NCBI GenBank assembly: GCA_002341345.1
Contig: DDNW01000121.1
Location: forward strand, 16,586-23,320
From: Erythrobacter sp. UBA2510
Lineage (GTDB): Bacteria; Pseudomonadota; Alphaproteobacteria; Sphingomonadales; Sphingomonadaceae
Length of the DNA stretch: 6,735 nt
Direction of reading: 5' to 3'
This document shows, piece by piece, positions 1 through 6,072 of the stretch. Within the stretch, counting starts at the first letter, position 1. Each line of letters begins with the position of its first letter. The notes beneath the pieces are model-generated. The model ran no database searches and was not told where the DNA came from. It was given only the letters and a program-made list of their open reading frames with translations. Made by a program: the position numbers and the translations under genes.

Positions 1-343
1 CGAGGTCTGGAACAAGCTCGACCTGCTCTCGCCAGAACGACGCGCCGAGCTGGAGGAGATTGCCGCCACCGATCAAGACACACTGCTGATCTCGGCCGTC
101 GATGGCGAAGGAATCGAGGCCTTGCGCGAACGGGTGGGCGGTGTGCTGACAAAAGGTGCGGTTTTGCACCGCATCATCGTGCCCGCAGCCGATGGTGCAA
201 AGATCGCCTGGCTGCATGCACATGGCGAGGTGGTCAGCGAAACCGATATTGAAAGCGGTGTTGCGGCTCCGATGCGTCAGCTCGAAGTGCTGCTGACCCC
301 CAAGGAATGGGGGCGCTTCGAGTCATTTGAGTCGCAGACTTAA
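1..343 (+). CDS. hflX: GTPase HflX, C-terminal part (5' end outside window)
   Basis: This is the end of a ribosome-associated P-loop GTPase of the Obg-HflX group. HflX proteins bind the 50S subunit and split or rescue stalled ribosomes, notably under heat stress. Reading from base 2, 113 codons are visible before the TAA stop. The first residues, EVWNKLD, hold the G4 guanine-specificity motif NKxD. About 27 residues later ISAVDGEGIEAL is the G5 'SA' loop followed by the closing helix of the G domain. After it comes a short C-terminal region with the family-like segment AWLHAHGEV. The nucleotide-binding P-loop, switch regions and the N-terminal HflX domain lie left of the window. The gene converges on mazG with only 15 bases between the two stop codons. 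From memory, hfq-hflX-mazG order is common in sphingomonads, but hfq cannot be seen here. The main uncertainty is a related Obg-type GTPase; the C-terminal tail makes HflX the better call. Confidence 0.88.
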   Translation, partial: EVWNKLDLLSPERRAELEEIAATDQDTLLISAVDGEGIEALRERVGGVLTKGAVLHRIIVPAADGAKIAWLHAHGEVVSETDIESGVAAPMRQLEVLLTPKEWGRFESFESQT

Positions 344-358
344 GAATCGGTCTGAAGT

Positions 359-1111
359 TCAGGCCTCGGTCGATTTCACCGCCTGCCACAAGGCCTCCTG
401 GGCATCGATATCGAGTTCGGCAAACCTACCGTCAGCGAGGCTTTCCATAGCGCGATAGCGCCGCTCGAACTTGTCATTGGCAGCGCGCAAGGCATCTTCC
501 GGAGCGATACCATAGGCGCGCACGAGGTTGACTGCGGCAAACAGCACATCACCGGCTTCCTCGACCCGCTTGGCATCGGGCGCGCTGGCGAGTTCATCGA
601 TCTCTTCGAGCAGCTTGGCCGCAGGACCGGCGGAATCGGGCCAGTCGAAACCGTCGCGCGCGGCACGCTTTTGCAGCTTGTCGGCACGCAGCAGTGCCGG
701 CAGCGCCCGGGCCACACCGTCCATGGCGCTGATCAGGCCGCTTTCGACGCGTTCAGCGGCTTTTAGCTCTTCCCAGCGCGCCTTCTGGTCGCCTTGGTCC
801 TCGTCACCAAAAATATGCGGGTGGCGGCGTTCCATCTTCTCGCAGATTGCCTTGGCGACCTCATCGAAGTCGAAATGACCGGCTTCTTCGGCCATACGGG
901 CATGGAACACGACCTGGAGCAACAGATCGCCTAGTTCGCCGCGCAAGTCAGCCATATCGGCACGATCGATCGCATCGGCAACTTCGTAGGCTTCCTCAAT
1001 CGTGTACGCCGCAATGCTGGCAAAATCCTGCGCACGATCCCATTCGCATCCGTCTTGCGGATCGCGCAGCCGCGCCATGATCGAGAGGAGGCGTTCGATG
1101 GGGCGCGTCAT
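359..1111 (-). CDS. mazG: Nucleoside triphosphate pyrophosphohydrolase MazG
   Basis: MazG hydrolyses (d)NTPs to the monophosphate and pyrophosphate in the cytoplasm, cleaning damaged nucleotides from the pool; in E. coli it also affects ppGpp-related signalling. The protein is 250 residues (E. coli about 263) with two tandem MazG domains. Domain 1 begins with the family opening RLLSIMARLRDP and GCEWD (usually GCPWD). Its metal-binding helices are EEAYE (E39, E40, E43) and GELGD (E59, D62). A linker containing KARWEELKAAE leads to domain 2, which carries EEIDE (169-173) and EEAGD (184-188), then the basic segment KFERRYR near 214-220. Both catalytic acid sets look intact. I chose the ATG at 1111: GGGAG lies 8 bases upstream and the family opening starts directly after it. 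A TTG six codons earlier (1129) is in frame but falls inside the proposed promoter/leader region. The stop is 15 bases from that of convergent hflX. It may have its own promoter in the AT-rich gap upstream. Confidence 0.95.
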   Translation of the reverse strand: MTRPIERLLSIMARLRDPQDGCEWDRAQDFASIAAYTIEEAYEVADAIDRADMADLRGELGDLLLQVVFHARMAEEAGHFDFDEVAKAICEKMERRHPHIFGDEDQGDQKARWEELKAAERVESGLISAMDGVARALPALLRADKLQKRAARDGFDWPDSAGPAAKLLEEIDELASAPDAKRVEEAGDVLFAAVNLVRAYGIAPEDALRAANDKFERRYRAMESLADGRFAELDIDAQEALWQAVKSTEA

Positions 1112-1119
1112 CGGGCCTG

Positions 1120-1124
1120 CTCCC
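1120..1124 (-). promoter_or_regulatory. Ribosome binding site of mazG
   Basis: GGGAG on the minus strand, 8 bases before the ATG at 1111. It decides the start: the in-frame TTG at 1129 would place this site inside the coding region and has no purine-rich site of its own, only AT-rich sequence. Confidence 0.55.
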
Positions 1125-1130
1125 GGCAAA

Positions 1131-1160
1131 ATATTAGATTGATAATATATATTATGTTAA
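1131..1160 (-). promoter_or_regulatory. Candidate sigma-70 promoter for mazG in an AT-rich block
   Basis: On the minus strand TTAACA (1160-1155; 5 of 6 matches to the TTGACA consensus) is followed after 18 bases by TAATAT (1136-1131; 4 of 6 to TATAAT). Transcription would then begin near 1124, giving a very short leader of about a dozen bases before the mazG ATG, which is tight for the ribosome binding site at 1120-1124. TATTAT at 1147-1142 is an alternative -10, but I see no good -35 for it. The whole 1131-1163 block has only three G/C bases in 33, unlike anything else in this GC-rich window. A promoter is the simplest reading, but the exact elements are guesses. Confidence 0.4.
1142..1155. 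repeat. Perfect 14-base A/T palindrome
   Basis: ATAATATATATTAT is its own reverse complement. It sits between the proposed -35 and -10 of the mazG promoter, and is flanked by outer arms ATATTA (1131-1136) and TAATAT (1158-1163) that are also inverted relative to each other, though slightly off-centre. It could be an operator for a dimeric regulator, a bending or melting element, or chance symmetry in a simple A/T run. I cannot assign a regulator. Confidence 0.4.
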
Positions 1161-1194
1161 TATCAGGGTGGCCCGGACGACACCTATTCACGCC

Positions 1195-1365
1195 CTATTT
1201 TCCCACCAGCGTGAAGAAAAAGGCCACACCCAAAAATATCGCGCCCCAGGTCAGTGCCATGGTCAGCGACTTCTTGCCGTCGATCCTTCGTGAACGATAA
1301 GCACCGAGCGCCAGAATCAGCCAGCCGAGCAATGCAACGATAGAAACCCAGCTGCCGCCGCTCAT
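1195..1365 (-). CDS. Small two-helix membrane protein, function unknown
   Basis: This is a 56-residue open frame, opening MSGGSWVSIVALLGW and ending TLVGK with a TAG stop. Two hydrophobic stretches are clear: residues about 6-23 and about 38-54. Between them is a basic loop, YRSRRIDGKK, so by the positive-inside rule the protein should form a hairpin with the loop in the cytoplasm and both ends outside. There is no signal-peptidase or lipobox motif. Evidence that it is real: its ATG overlaps the stop of the MBL hydrolase gene as ATGA, like the other junctions of this operon, and GGAG lies 8 bases before the ATG, within the end of that gene. Composition and strand fit the neighbours. I do not recognise a named family. 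It is the last gene of the overlapping run; mazG follows 83 bases later. A role near the envelope is inferred only from the two helices. Confidence 0.75.
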   Translation of the reverse strand: MSGGSWVSIVALLGWLILALGAYRSRRIDGKKSLTMALTWGAIFLGVAFFFTLVGK

Positions 1366-2129
1366 GCGATCAGCTCCATCCCGTCATAGCCGACCATGAC
1401 CTTGTCCGGCACTTCATCGCACAGCGTCACATAATCCATGCTCTTGTCGAGATGCGTAAGGACGGTACGCTTTGCGTTGACGCGATCTGCCAGTTCCAGC
1501 GCCATACCCAGATGCGCATGCGTGGGATGCGGTTCCCGCCGCAAGCAATCGCAGACAAGAATATCGGTATCCATGAACAGCGCGACCGCTTTATCGGTAA
1601 TTTCACTGAAGTCTGTTGCATAACATACTGATTTTCCATCAGCCTCCATTCGGAAACCGGTGCTGGTCGTTGGACCGTGCGGCATTTCGACCCATTCGAG
1701 ACCGAACCCGGCGACGATCTTCACCCGGTCAAGCACTTGCAGATCGACGATCGAGGGGTAGCCGTGCTTGCCGCTGAACACATAGTCGAACCGCTGGCGC
1801 AGGCGGCTGACCGTGAAACTGGAGCCATAACCCGGAATCGGCGCGCTGCGACCGAAGCGCACAGGCCTGAGGTCGTCGATACCGTGGCAATGGTCGGCAT
1901 GGTCGTGCGTCCACAAGACAGCATCGATCCTGTCGATGCGGTTCGTGAGCATCTGTTGGCGCAGGTCTGGCGATGTATCGACCAGCAGCCGGTCGCCAGC
2001 GTCGCTTTCAACCATGATCGAGACGCGGGTTCGCGTGTTGCGTGGATCGTGCGGGTCGCACTCGCCCCATTCATTCCCGATACGCGGGATACCTGTCGAG
2101 GTCCCGGTGCCGAGCATCAGCAGTTTCAC
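1362..2129 (-). CDS. MBL-fold metallo-hydrolase, PhnP-like probable phosphodiesterase
   Basis: A 255-residue cytoplasmic metallo-beta-lactamase-fold enzyme. The opening strand and glycine turn (LMLGTGTSTGIP) are followed by the metal motif HDHADH: H75, H77, D79 and H80. Further likely ligands are H151 (in MPHGPTTSTGF), D173 (in YATDFSE) and H226 (in LTHLDKSMDY), so the two-metal site looks complete. HPTHAHLG (201-208) is another conserved histidine-rich turn. The overall pattern resembles PhnP, the phosphoribosyl 1,2-cyclic phosphodiesterase, and more distantly tRNase Z. No phosphonate genes lie nearby, so the PhnP substrate should not be assumed; some other cyclic phosphate or phosphodiester is possible. 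Start: GTG at 2129, overlapping the tatD stop as GTGA. The next in-frame ATG (codon 5) would cut away part of the first beta strand. No strong ribosome site precedes the GTG, so translation probably depends on ribosomes finishing tatD. Fold is certain; reaction is not. Confidence 0.9.
   Translation of the reverse strand: MKLLMLGTGTSTGIPRIGNEWGECDPHDPRNTRTRVSIMVESDAGDRLLVDTSPDLRQQMLTNRIDRIDAVLWTHDHADHCHGIDDLRPVRFGRSAPIPGYGSSFTVSRLRQRFDYVFSGKHGYPSIVDLQVLDRVKIVAGFGLEWVEMPHGPTTSTGFRMEADGKSVCYATDFSEITDKAVALFMDTDILVCDCLRREPHPTHAHLGMALELADRVNAKRTVLTHLDKSMDYVTLCDEVPDKVMVGYDGMELIA
1374..1377 (-). promoter_or_regulatory. Ribosome binding site of the small membrane protein
   Basis: GGAG on the minus strand, 8 bases upstream of the ATG at 1365 and lying inside the last codons of the MBL hydrolase gene. 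It is the main translation signal supporting the 56-codon frame. Confidence 0.55.
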
Positions 2130-2905
2130 GCGGATGCTTTCTTGAAAAGTGCGAAGAAGTTGGTGCTCGTCTGGTCGGCCAGTTTTTCGGGCGTTACCCC
2201 ACGCAACTGCGCGACGAAGCTGGCCGTATCGCGCACGAAGGCCGGCTCGCAGGTCTTGCCGCGATGCGGAACCGGCGCCAGGAACGGGCTATCGGTTTCG
2301 ACCAGCAAGCGGTCTTCGGGAATTTCAGAAACGAATTCCTGTATTTCCCTGGCGTTCTTGAAAGTTACTATCCCCGATATAGAAATCGTCAGGCCGAGAT
2401 CGAGCACGCGCTGCCCGAAGCTGCGCGAGGCGGTGAAACAGTGGATCAGCGCCGGGAAGACACCCTTCCCTGTCTCATCTTCAAGGATCTCGAGCGTATC
2501 GGCCTCGGCATCGCGGGTATGGATAACCAGCGGCAGGCCCGTCTCGCGTGCAATGCCGATATGCATGCGGAACAGGTCGCGTTGCACGGCGCGATCCGAA
2601 TGGTCGTAATAATAGTCGAGCCCGGTCTCGCCGATCCCGATGACGCGCGGATGCTTCGTCGCCTCGCGCAGGACATCGGCGCCGAGATCGGCATGTTTGT
2701 CCGCCTCGTGCGGGTGGATGCCGACGGTGGCATAGACGTCGCTCTCGCGCTCTGCGGTGCCGACAACGGCCTGCCACTCGCTCTGGCGGGTGGAGATATT
2801 GAGAAAGGTGCCCACGCCTGCCGCCCGCGCGTTGGCCAGCACATCGCCCTGCCGCTCGACCAGCCCCTCGTAATTGAGGTGGCAATGGCTGTCGACGAGC
2901 ATCAT
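2126..2905 (-). CDS. tatD: TatD family metal-dependent DNase
   Basis: A complete 259-residue TIM-barrel hydrolase of the TatD family. Characterised members are metal-dependent 3'-5' exonucleases acting on DNA, linked to DNA repair and to fragmentation during cell death; other members (YcfH, YjjV) are less well defined. Metal ligands are all visible: H7 and H9 in VDSHCHL, E93 in GIGETGLDYYY, H129 in VIHTRDA, H155 in IHCFTAS and D205 in ETDSPFLAPVPHRGK. The length is normal. The frame opens with two successive ATG codons at 2905 and 2902; the first overlaps the metG stop as ATGA and I chose it, but either is possible. Its own stop overlaps the GTG of the MBL hydrolase gene. The metG-tatD-MBL order is familiar from alphaproteobacteria. 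Position next to metG suggests the YcfH-type branch. Twin-arginine transport is not implied: the name is historical and no tatABC is present. Confidence 0.95.
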   Translation of the reverse strand: MMLVDSHCHLNYEGLVERQGDVLANARAAGVGTFLNISTRQSEWQAVVGTAERESDVYATVGIHPHEADKHADLGADVLREATKHPRVIGIGETGLDYYYDHSDRAVQRDLFRMHIGIARETGLPLVIHTRDAEADTLEILEDETGKGVFPALIHCFTASRSFGQRVLDLGLTISISGIVTFKNAREIQEFVSEIPEDRLLVETDSPFLAPVPHRGKTCEPAFVRDTASFVAQLRGVTPEKLADQTSTNFFALFKKASA

Positions 2906-4458
2906 GCCGCGCCCGCTTCTTCGGGCAGTTCAAGGCGCGGGAAGATCGGCTGCGGCTGTTCGAGCGTGTGGTCTGCGGGATTTCCCGAGCCGCCATTGGC
3001 GATCCAGTCGAAGTTGCGGTCGGCGTCGGCCACGCCCATCGCATCGAGCAGCTTCTTCGCCGCACCTGGCGCAACCGGTAACAGGCCGATGGCGAGGTCG
3101 ATGATGCAACGATAAAGTGTGCCCAAAACCGCCGCCATACGCTGCGGATCGCTTTTCTTGAGGCCCCATGGCGCCATTTCGTCGACATATTGGTTGCAGG
3201 CGAAGACGGCTTTCATCCACGCATCGAGCCCGGCGGCAAAGGCGAGTTCATCGAACTCAGCCCGCAGATCGCCCAGCACGGCCTCACGCACCAGAGCAAG
3301 CAACTGCAAATCTTCCGGCGCTTCACCAACGTCGGGAACTTTGCCATCCAGATTCTTGAAAATCATAGACAAAGTGCGCTGTGCCAGATTGCCGAAGCTG
3401 TTTGCCAGCTCGGCATTGGCGCGCATAACGATGCTTTCGGTTGACCAGCTACCGTCCTGCCCGAAGGAGAATTCACGCAGCAGATAATAGCGCAGCACAT
3501 CGACGCCGAAGCGGTCGGCCAGTTCGCCCGGATCGGTGACATTGCCGAGCGATTTCGATTCCTTGACCCCGCGATTGAGCAAGAAGCCGTGGCCGAATAC
3601 CTGCTTCGGCAGCGCGATCCCGGCGCTCATCAGGAAGGCGGGCCAGTAGACCGCGTGGAAGCGGACGATGTCCTTGCCGATCAGGTGCAGGTCGGCAGGC
3701 CAGAACCTGGCCATGTCGCCGCCCTCGTCCGGAAAGCCGAGGCCGGTGAGGTAATTGGTCAGCGCATCGACCCAGACATACATGACGTGGTCGTCCGCCC
3801 CCGGTACTTTCACGCCCCAGTCGAAACTGGTCCGGCTGACCGAGAGATCGCGCAGGCCGCCTTCCACGAAGCGCACGACCTCGTTGCGGCGGCTGTCGGG
3901 GCGGATGAAGTCCGGTTGCTCCGCATAGAGGGCCAGCAGCCTGTCCTGATAATTGGACAGGCGGAAGAACCAGCTCTCCTCTACCGTCCATTCGACCGGT
4001 GTGCCTTGCGGGGAAAGCTTTTCGCCGCCCTGCCCGTCGATCAGTTCGCTTTCGTCGTAATAGGCCTCGTCGCGGACCGAGTACCAGCCCTCGTAGCGGT
4101 CGAGATAGAGGTCGCCATTGGCCTCCATCCGCCGCCACAATTCCTGCACCGAAGCGTGATGCCCAGGCTCGGTGGTGCGAATGAACCGGTCATAGGAGAT
4201 ATCAAGCTTGTCGAACAAATCACGGAAATGGCCGGACATTTCGTCGGCCAGTTCGCGCGGAGTCATGCCCAGGTCACGCGCTTTCTGCGCCATTTTCAGC
4301 CCGTGTTCGTCCGTGCCGGTCTGGAAGCGTACCACGCGCCCCTGCAGCCGCTGGAAGCGAGCCATCACGTCGGCGGCGATCGTCTCATAGGCATGGCCGA
4401 TATGCGGCCTGCCGTTGGGATAGTGGATCGCGGTGGTAATATAATAGGGGTCAGCCAT
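2902..4458 (-). CDS. metG: Methionine--tRNA ligase
   Basis: Class I aminoacyl-tRNA synthetase that charges tRNA-Met for initiation and elongation in the cytoplasm. 518 residues. The ATP-binding HIGH motif is exact (H19-H22, in GRPHIGHAYE). The KMSKS-type loop is KESKS (299-303). GTDEHGLKM (48-56) and WVDALTNY (229-236) are typical of the catalytic domain. The connecting region runs YEGWYSVRDEAYYDE (122-136) with no cysteines, so this is the form without a zinc knuckle; E. coli MetG has four zinc-binding cysteines there. The anticodon-binding helical domain starts near NAELANSFGN (348-357) and includes APWGLKK (429-435). It ends at that domain: there is no C-terminal tRNA-binding extension. 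Start: ATG at 4458, giving MADPYYITTAIHYPNG, the usual family opening, with AGGGA upstream. The frame stays open to 4737, but that extension only mirrors holB. It overlaps holB by 8 bases and tatD by 4. Confidence 0.97.
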   Translation of the reverse strand: MADPYYITTAIHYPNGRPHIGHAYETIAADVMARFQRLQGRVVRFQTGTDEHGLKMAQKARDLGMTPRELADEMSGHFRDLFDKLDISYDRFIRTTEPGHHASVQELWRRMEANGDLYLDRYEGWYSVRDEAYYDESELIDGQGGEKLSPQGTPVEWTVEESWFFRLSNYQDRLLALYAEQPDFIRPDSRRNEVVRFVEGGLRDLSVSRTSFDWGVKVPGADDHVMYVWVDALTNYLTGLGFPDEGGDMARFWPADLHLIGKDIVRFHAVYWPAFLMSAGIALPKQVFGHGFLLNRGVKESKSLGNVTDPGELADRFGVDVLRYYLLREFSFGQDGSWSTESIVMRANAELANSFGNLAQRTLSMIFKNLDGKVPDVGEAPEDLQLLALVREAVLGDLRAEFDELAFAAGLDAWMKAVFACNQYVDEMAPWGLKKSDPQRMAAVLGTLYRCIIDLAIGLLPVAPGAAKKLLDAMGVADADRNFDWIANGGSGNPADHTLEQPQPIFPRLELPEEAGAA

Positions 4459-5440
4459 GCGCGGCTTCCCTAGATGCGCCAAGGGATGCGAGCAAGGTGC
4501 CGATTTCCATCGCCAGCAGGCTGGGGTCGAAATTGTAGGTCGGGGCCTGCGCGCCGAGCTGGACGAGCCCTGCATGCGCTTCGGCGAGAGCGGGAATGCC
4601 GGCAGGCGATACGCCGCGCATCCGTGCGGCCACGACGGCGCGGGCGAGTTCGATGGCGGCGAGCTGCTTCTCGCGGCTCGGGCGCGACCCCATCGCCTCG
4701 ACCAGCCGCCCGCGTGCGGTGAAGTCCGGGTCGCCACGCTCGGCGATCTCCTTCATCACGCGGTGAACCTTGCCCAGATCGAGTTTGACGAAATCGATCG
4801 CGACGCCCGGAGAACCGGCGGCCGCGGCAATCGCAGCCTCCTGCACCGCCGGGTCGGCATCGGGCTCCTCACGCGCGAGGATGGCGTGCATGTCCGCTTC
4901 GTCCACGCGCGGGAAGGACAGCACCCGGCAACGCGAGCGAATGGTTGGCAACAACCGCCCGAGCCGGTGCGCCACGAGCAGGAAGAAGGTGCCCACGGGC
5001 GGCTCCTCCAGGCTCTTGAGCAAAGCATTGGCGGTCGGCGCCTCCATATCGTCGGCCGGATCGATGATGACCGCGCGCCGCGAACCGATCGTGGGGCGCG
5101 TGGTCAGGCGCCGTTGAAGCTGACGGATCTGGTCGATGCGGATATTGCGCGCCAGCTCATAGGGCTTGCCGTCGTCCCGCTTCCGCGCCTCCGCGTCGTT
5201 CTTGGGCGGATGCGTAATATAGAGGATATCAGGATGCTCGCCCATTGGTTGGGGTATGCCCGGCTCTGCCACCAGTTCGCGCGCAGCCGCCATGGCGAAG
5301 GCCGACTTGCCCAGCCCGCGTCGTCCGGCGAGGATCCAGCCGTGATGCATGCGGCTGCCCGACAGCGCTCGGTGCCACTGTGCCCACGCCTCTTCGTGGC
5401 CAATATAGGCAGAACCATGGGGCGGCTGCTCCTCGGTCAT
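4451..5440 (-). CDS. holB: DNA polymerase III subunit delta'
   Basis: The delta' subunit is part of the clamp loader that places the beta sliding clamp on primed DNA at the replication fork. 329 residues. AAA+ features in order: a Walker A loop GRRGLGKS (39-46), a Walker B-like strand AVIIDPADDM (123-132), NALLKSLEEPP (138-148), and the SRC motif at S169-C171 within TIRSRCRVLSF, which completes the ATP site of a neighbouring subunit. The segment corresponding to the E. coli zinc module (around 60-100, GEHPDILYITHPP then a charged stretch) has no cysteine. The C-terminal part, rich in alanine and leucine, fits the helical collar domain. Start: ATG at 5440, overlapping the tmk stop as ATGA and preceded by a G-rich ribosome site. 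Position between tmk and metG matches the common tmk-holB arrangement, which separates it from dnaX (tau/gamma); the lack of the zinc cysteines and of a long C-terminal domain also argues against DnaX. Confidence 0.94.
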   Translation of the reverse strand: MTEEQPPHGSAYIGHEEAWAQWHRALSGSRMHHGWILAGRRGLGKSAFAMAAARELVAEPGIPQPMGEHPDILYITHPPKNDAEARKRDDGKPYELARNIRIDQIRQLQRRLTTRPTIGSRRAVIIDPADDMEAPTANALLKSLEEPPVGTFFLLVAHRLGRLLPTIRSRCRVLSFPRVDEADMHAILAREEPDADPAVQEAAIAAAAGSPGVAIDFVKLDLGKVHRVMKEIAERGDPDFTARGRLVEAMGSRPSREKQLAAIELARAVVAARMRGVSPAGIPALAEAHAGLVQLGAQAPTYNFDPSLLAMEIGTLLASLGASREAAHG

Positions 5441-6072
5441 CCCCCCTCCCCGAGACGCGCCGCCATGGCCTGCATGATCCGGGCATGGACCTCCTCGACG
5501 CTGCCCGAGGCATCGACTCGTACGAAGCGCGTCGGATCACTGGCGGCGATTTCGCGAAAGCGCTCGGCGACGCGCACGTGATAGCTGGCATCGCGCCCAC
5601 CGATCCGGTCGCTGTCATTGCCGTCGCGCGCGAGCAGGCGGGCCTGCACCGCCTCGCTCTCGGCCTCGAGCAGAAAGGTCAGATCGGGCATCAGTCCCTC
5701 CGAGCCGATGACGTGCATCGCCATGACGTCATCGTCACTCAGGGTGCCGTGGCCGCCCTGATAGGCGCGGGAGGAATCGATATAGCGATCGCACACGACC
5801 CACTCGCCATCGCCAAGCGCGGGTTCGATCAGTTTAGCGACATGCTCGCCACGCGCGGCGGCAAACAGCAAAGCGTCGGTGCGCGGTGTCCATTGCTGGG
5901 CCGGGTCGAGCAGCAGCTTGCGAATGGCCTCTGCCCCGGCCGTCCCGCCCGGCTCGCGGGTCAGCGTCACCGGAATACCTCGCAGGGCAATGGCCTGAGC
6001 CAGCAGGCGCGCCTGCGTCGACTTGCCTGCCCCCTCCCCGCCCTCGAGGGTGATGAACAGGCCTCTGCTCAC
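5437..6072 (-). CDS. tmk: Thymidylate kinase
   Basis: Phosphorylates dTMP to dTDP with ATP, the shared step of de novo and salvage dTTP synthesis, in the cytoplasm. 211 residues, the normal size. The P-loop is EGGEGAGKST (10-19). TREPGGT (38-44) and DRYIDSSRAYQG (95-106) are the dTMP-binding and catalytic segments. The lid region near 147-168 includes DRIGGRDASYHVRV with arginines R156 and R160; together with a P-loop lacking a basic residue this fits the bacterial (type II) lid arrangement. Start: GTG at 6072, overlapping the carboxypeptidase stop as GTGA. No later methionine lies before the P-loop, so GTG is the only sensible start. Bases just upstream show no clear ribosome site, which suggests translational coupling to the upstream gene. 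The last codons of tmk (Gly-Glu-Gly-Gly) form the G-rich ribosome site of holB. Confidence 0.97.
   Translation of the reverse strand: MSRGLFITLEGGEGAGKSTQARLLAQAIALRGIPVTLTREPGGTAGAEAIRKLLLDPAQQWTPRTDALLFAAARGEHVAKLIEPALGDGEWVVCDRYIDSSRAYQGGHGTLSDDDVMAMHVIGSEGLMPDLTFLLEAESEAVQARLLARDGNDSDRIGGRDASYHVRVAERFREIAASDPTRFVRVDASGSVEEVHARIMQAMAARLGEGG
5445..5449 (-). promoter_or_regulatory. Ribosome binding site of holB
   Basis: GGAGG on the minus strand within the run GGGGAGGGGGG directly before the ATG at 5440, spacing 4 or a little more depending on register. It lies inside the end of tmk and is the strongest such site among the overlapping genes. Confidence 0.55.

Noticed and set aside
345..375. 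Possible terminator between hflX and mazG (AATCG / CGATT arms)
   Set aside because: Only five base pairs with a loop of about 21 bases and no T tract; chance is more likely.
1112..1129. TTG start of mazG six codons upstream
   Set aside because: No ribosome site precedes it, and the extra residues are not part of the MazG family opening.
1164..1194. Possible terminator after the small membrane protein gene
   Set aside because: Only a four-base GGTG/CACC pairing with a ten-base loop is seen, with no proper T run after it.
1055..1300. Plus-strand open frame crossing the AT-rich gap
   Set aside because: It overlaps mazG and the small membrane gene on the other strand, has no ribosome site that I can see, and shows no domain.
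1677..3115. Long plus-strand open frames (1677-2609 and 2042-3115) opposite the MBL, tatD and metG genes
   Set aside because: They mirror genes with full catalytic motifs on the minus strand; GC-rich codon use leaves the opposite frames open by chance. Their translations show no recognisable domain.
3589..4473. Plus-strand open frame of 294 codons opposite metG
   Set aside because: Antisense shadow of metG; composition is what the reverse of the synthetase sequence would give.
4459..4737. N-terminal extension of metG upstream of 4458
   Set aside because: The frame is open but lies entirely within holB, and the family opening begins at the ATG at 4458. The extra 93 residues are Arg/Ser/Pro-rich noise.
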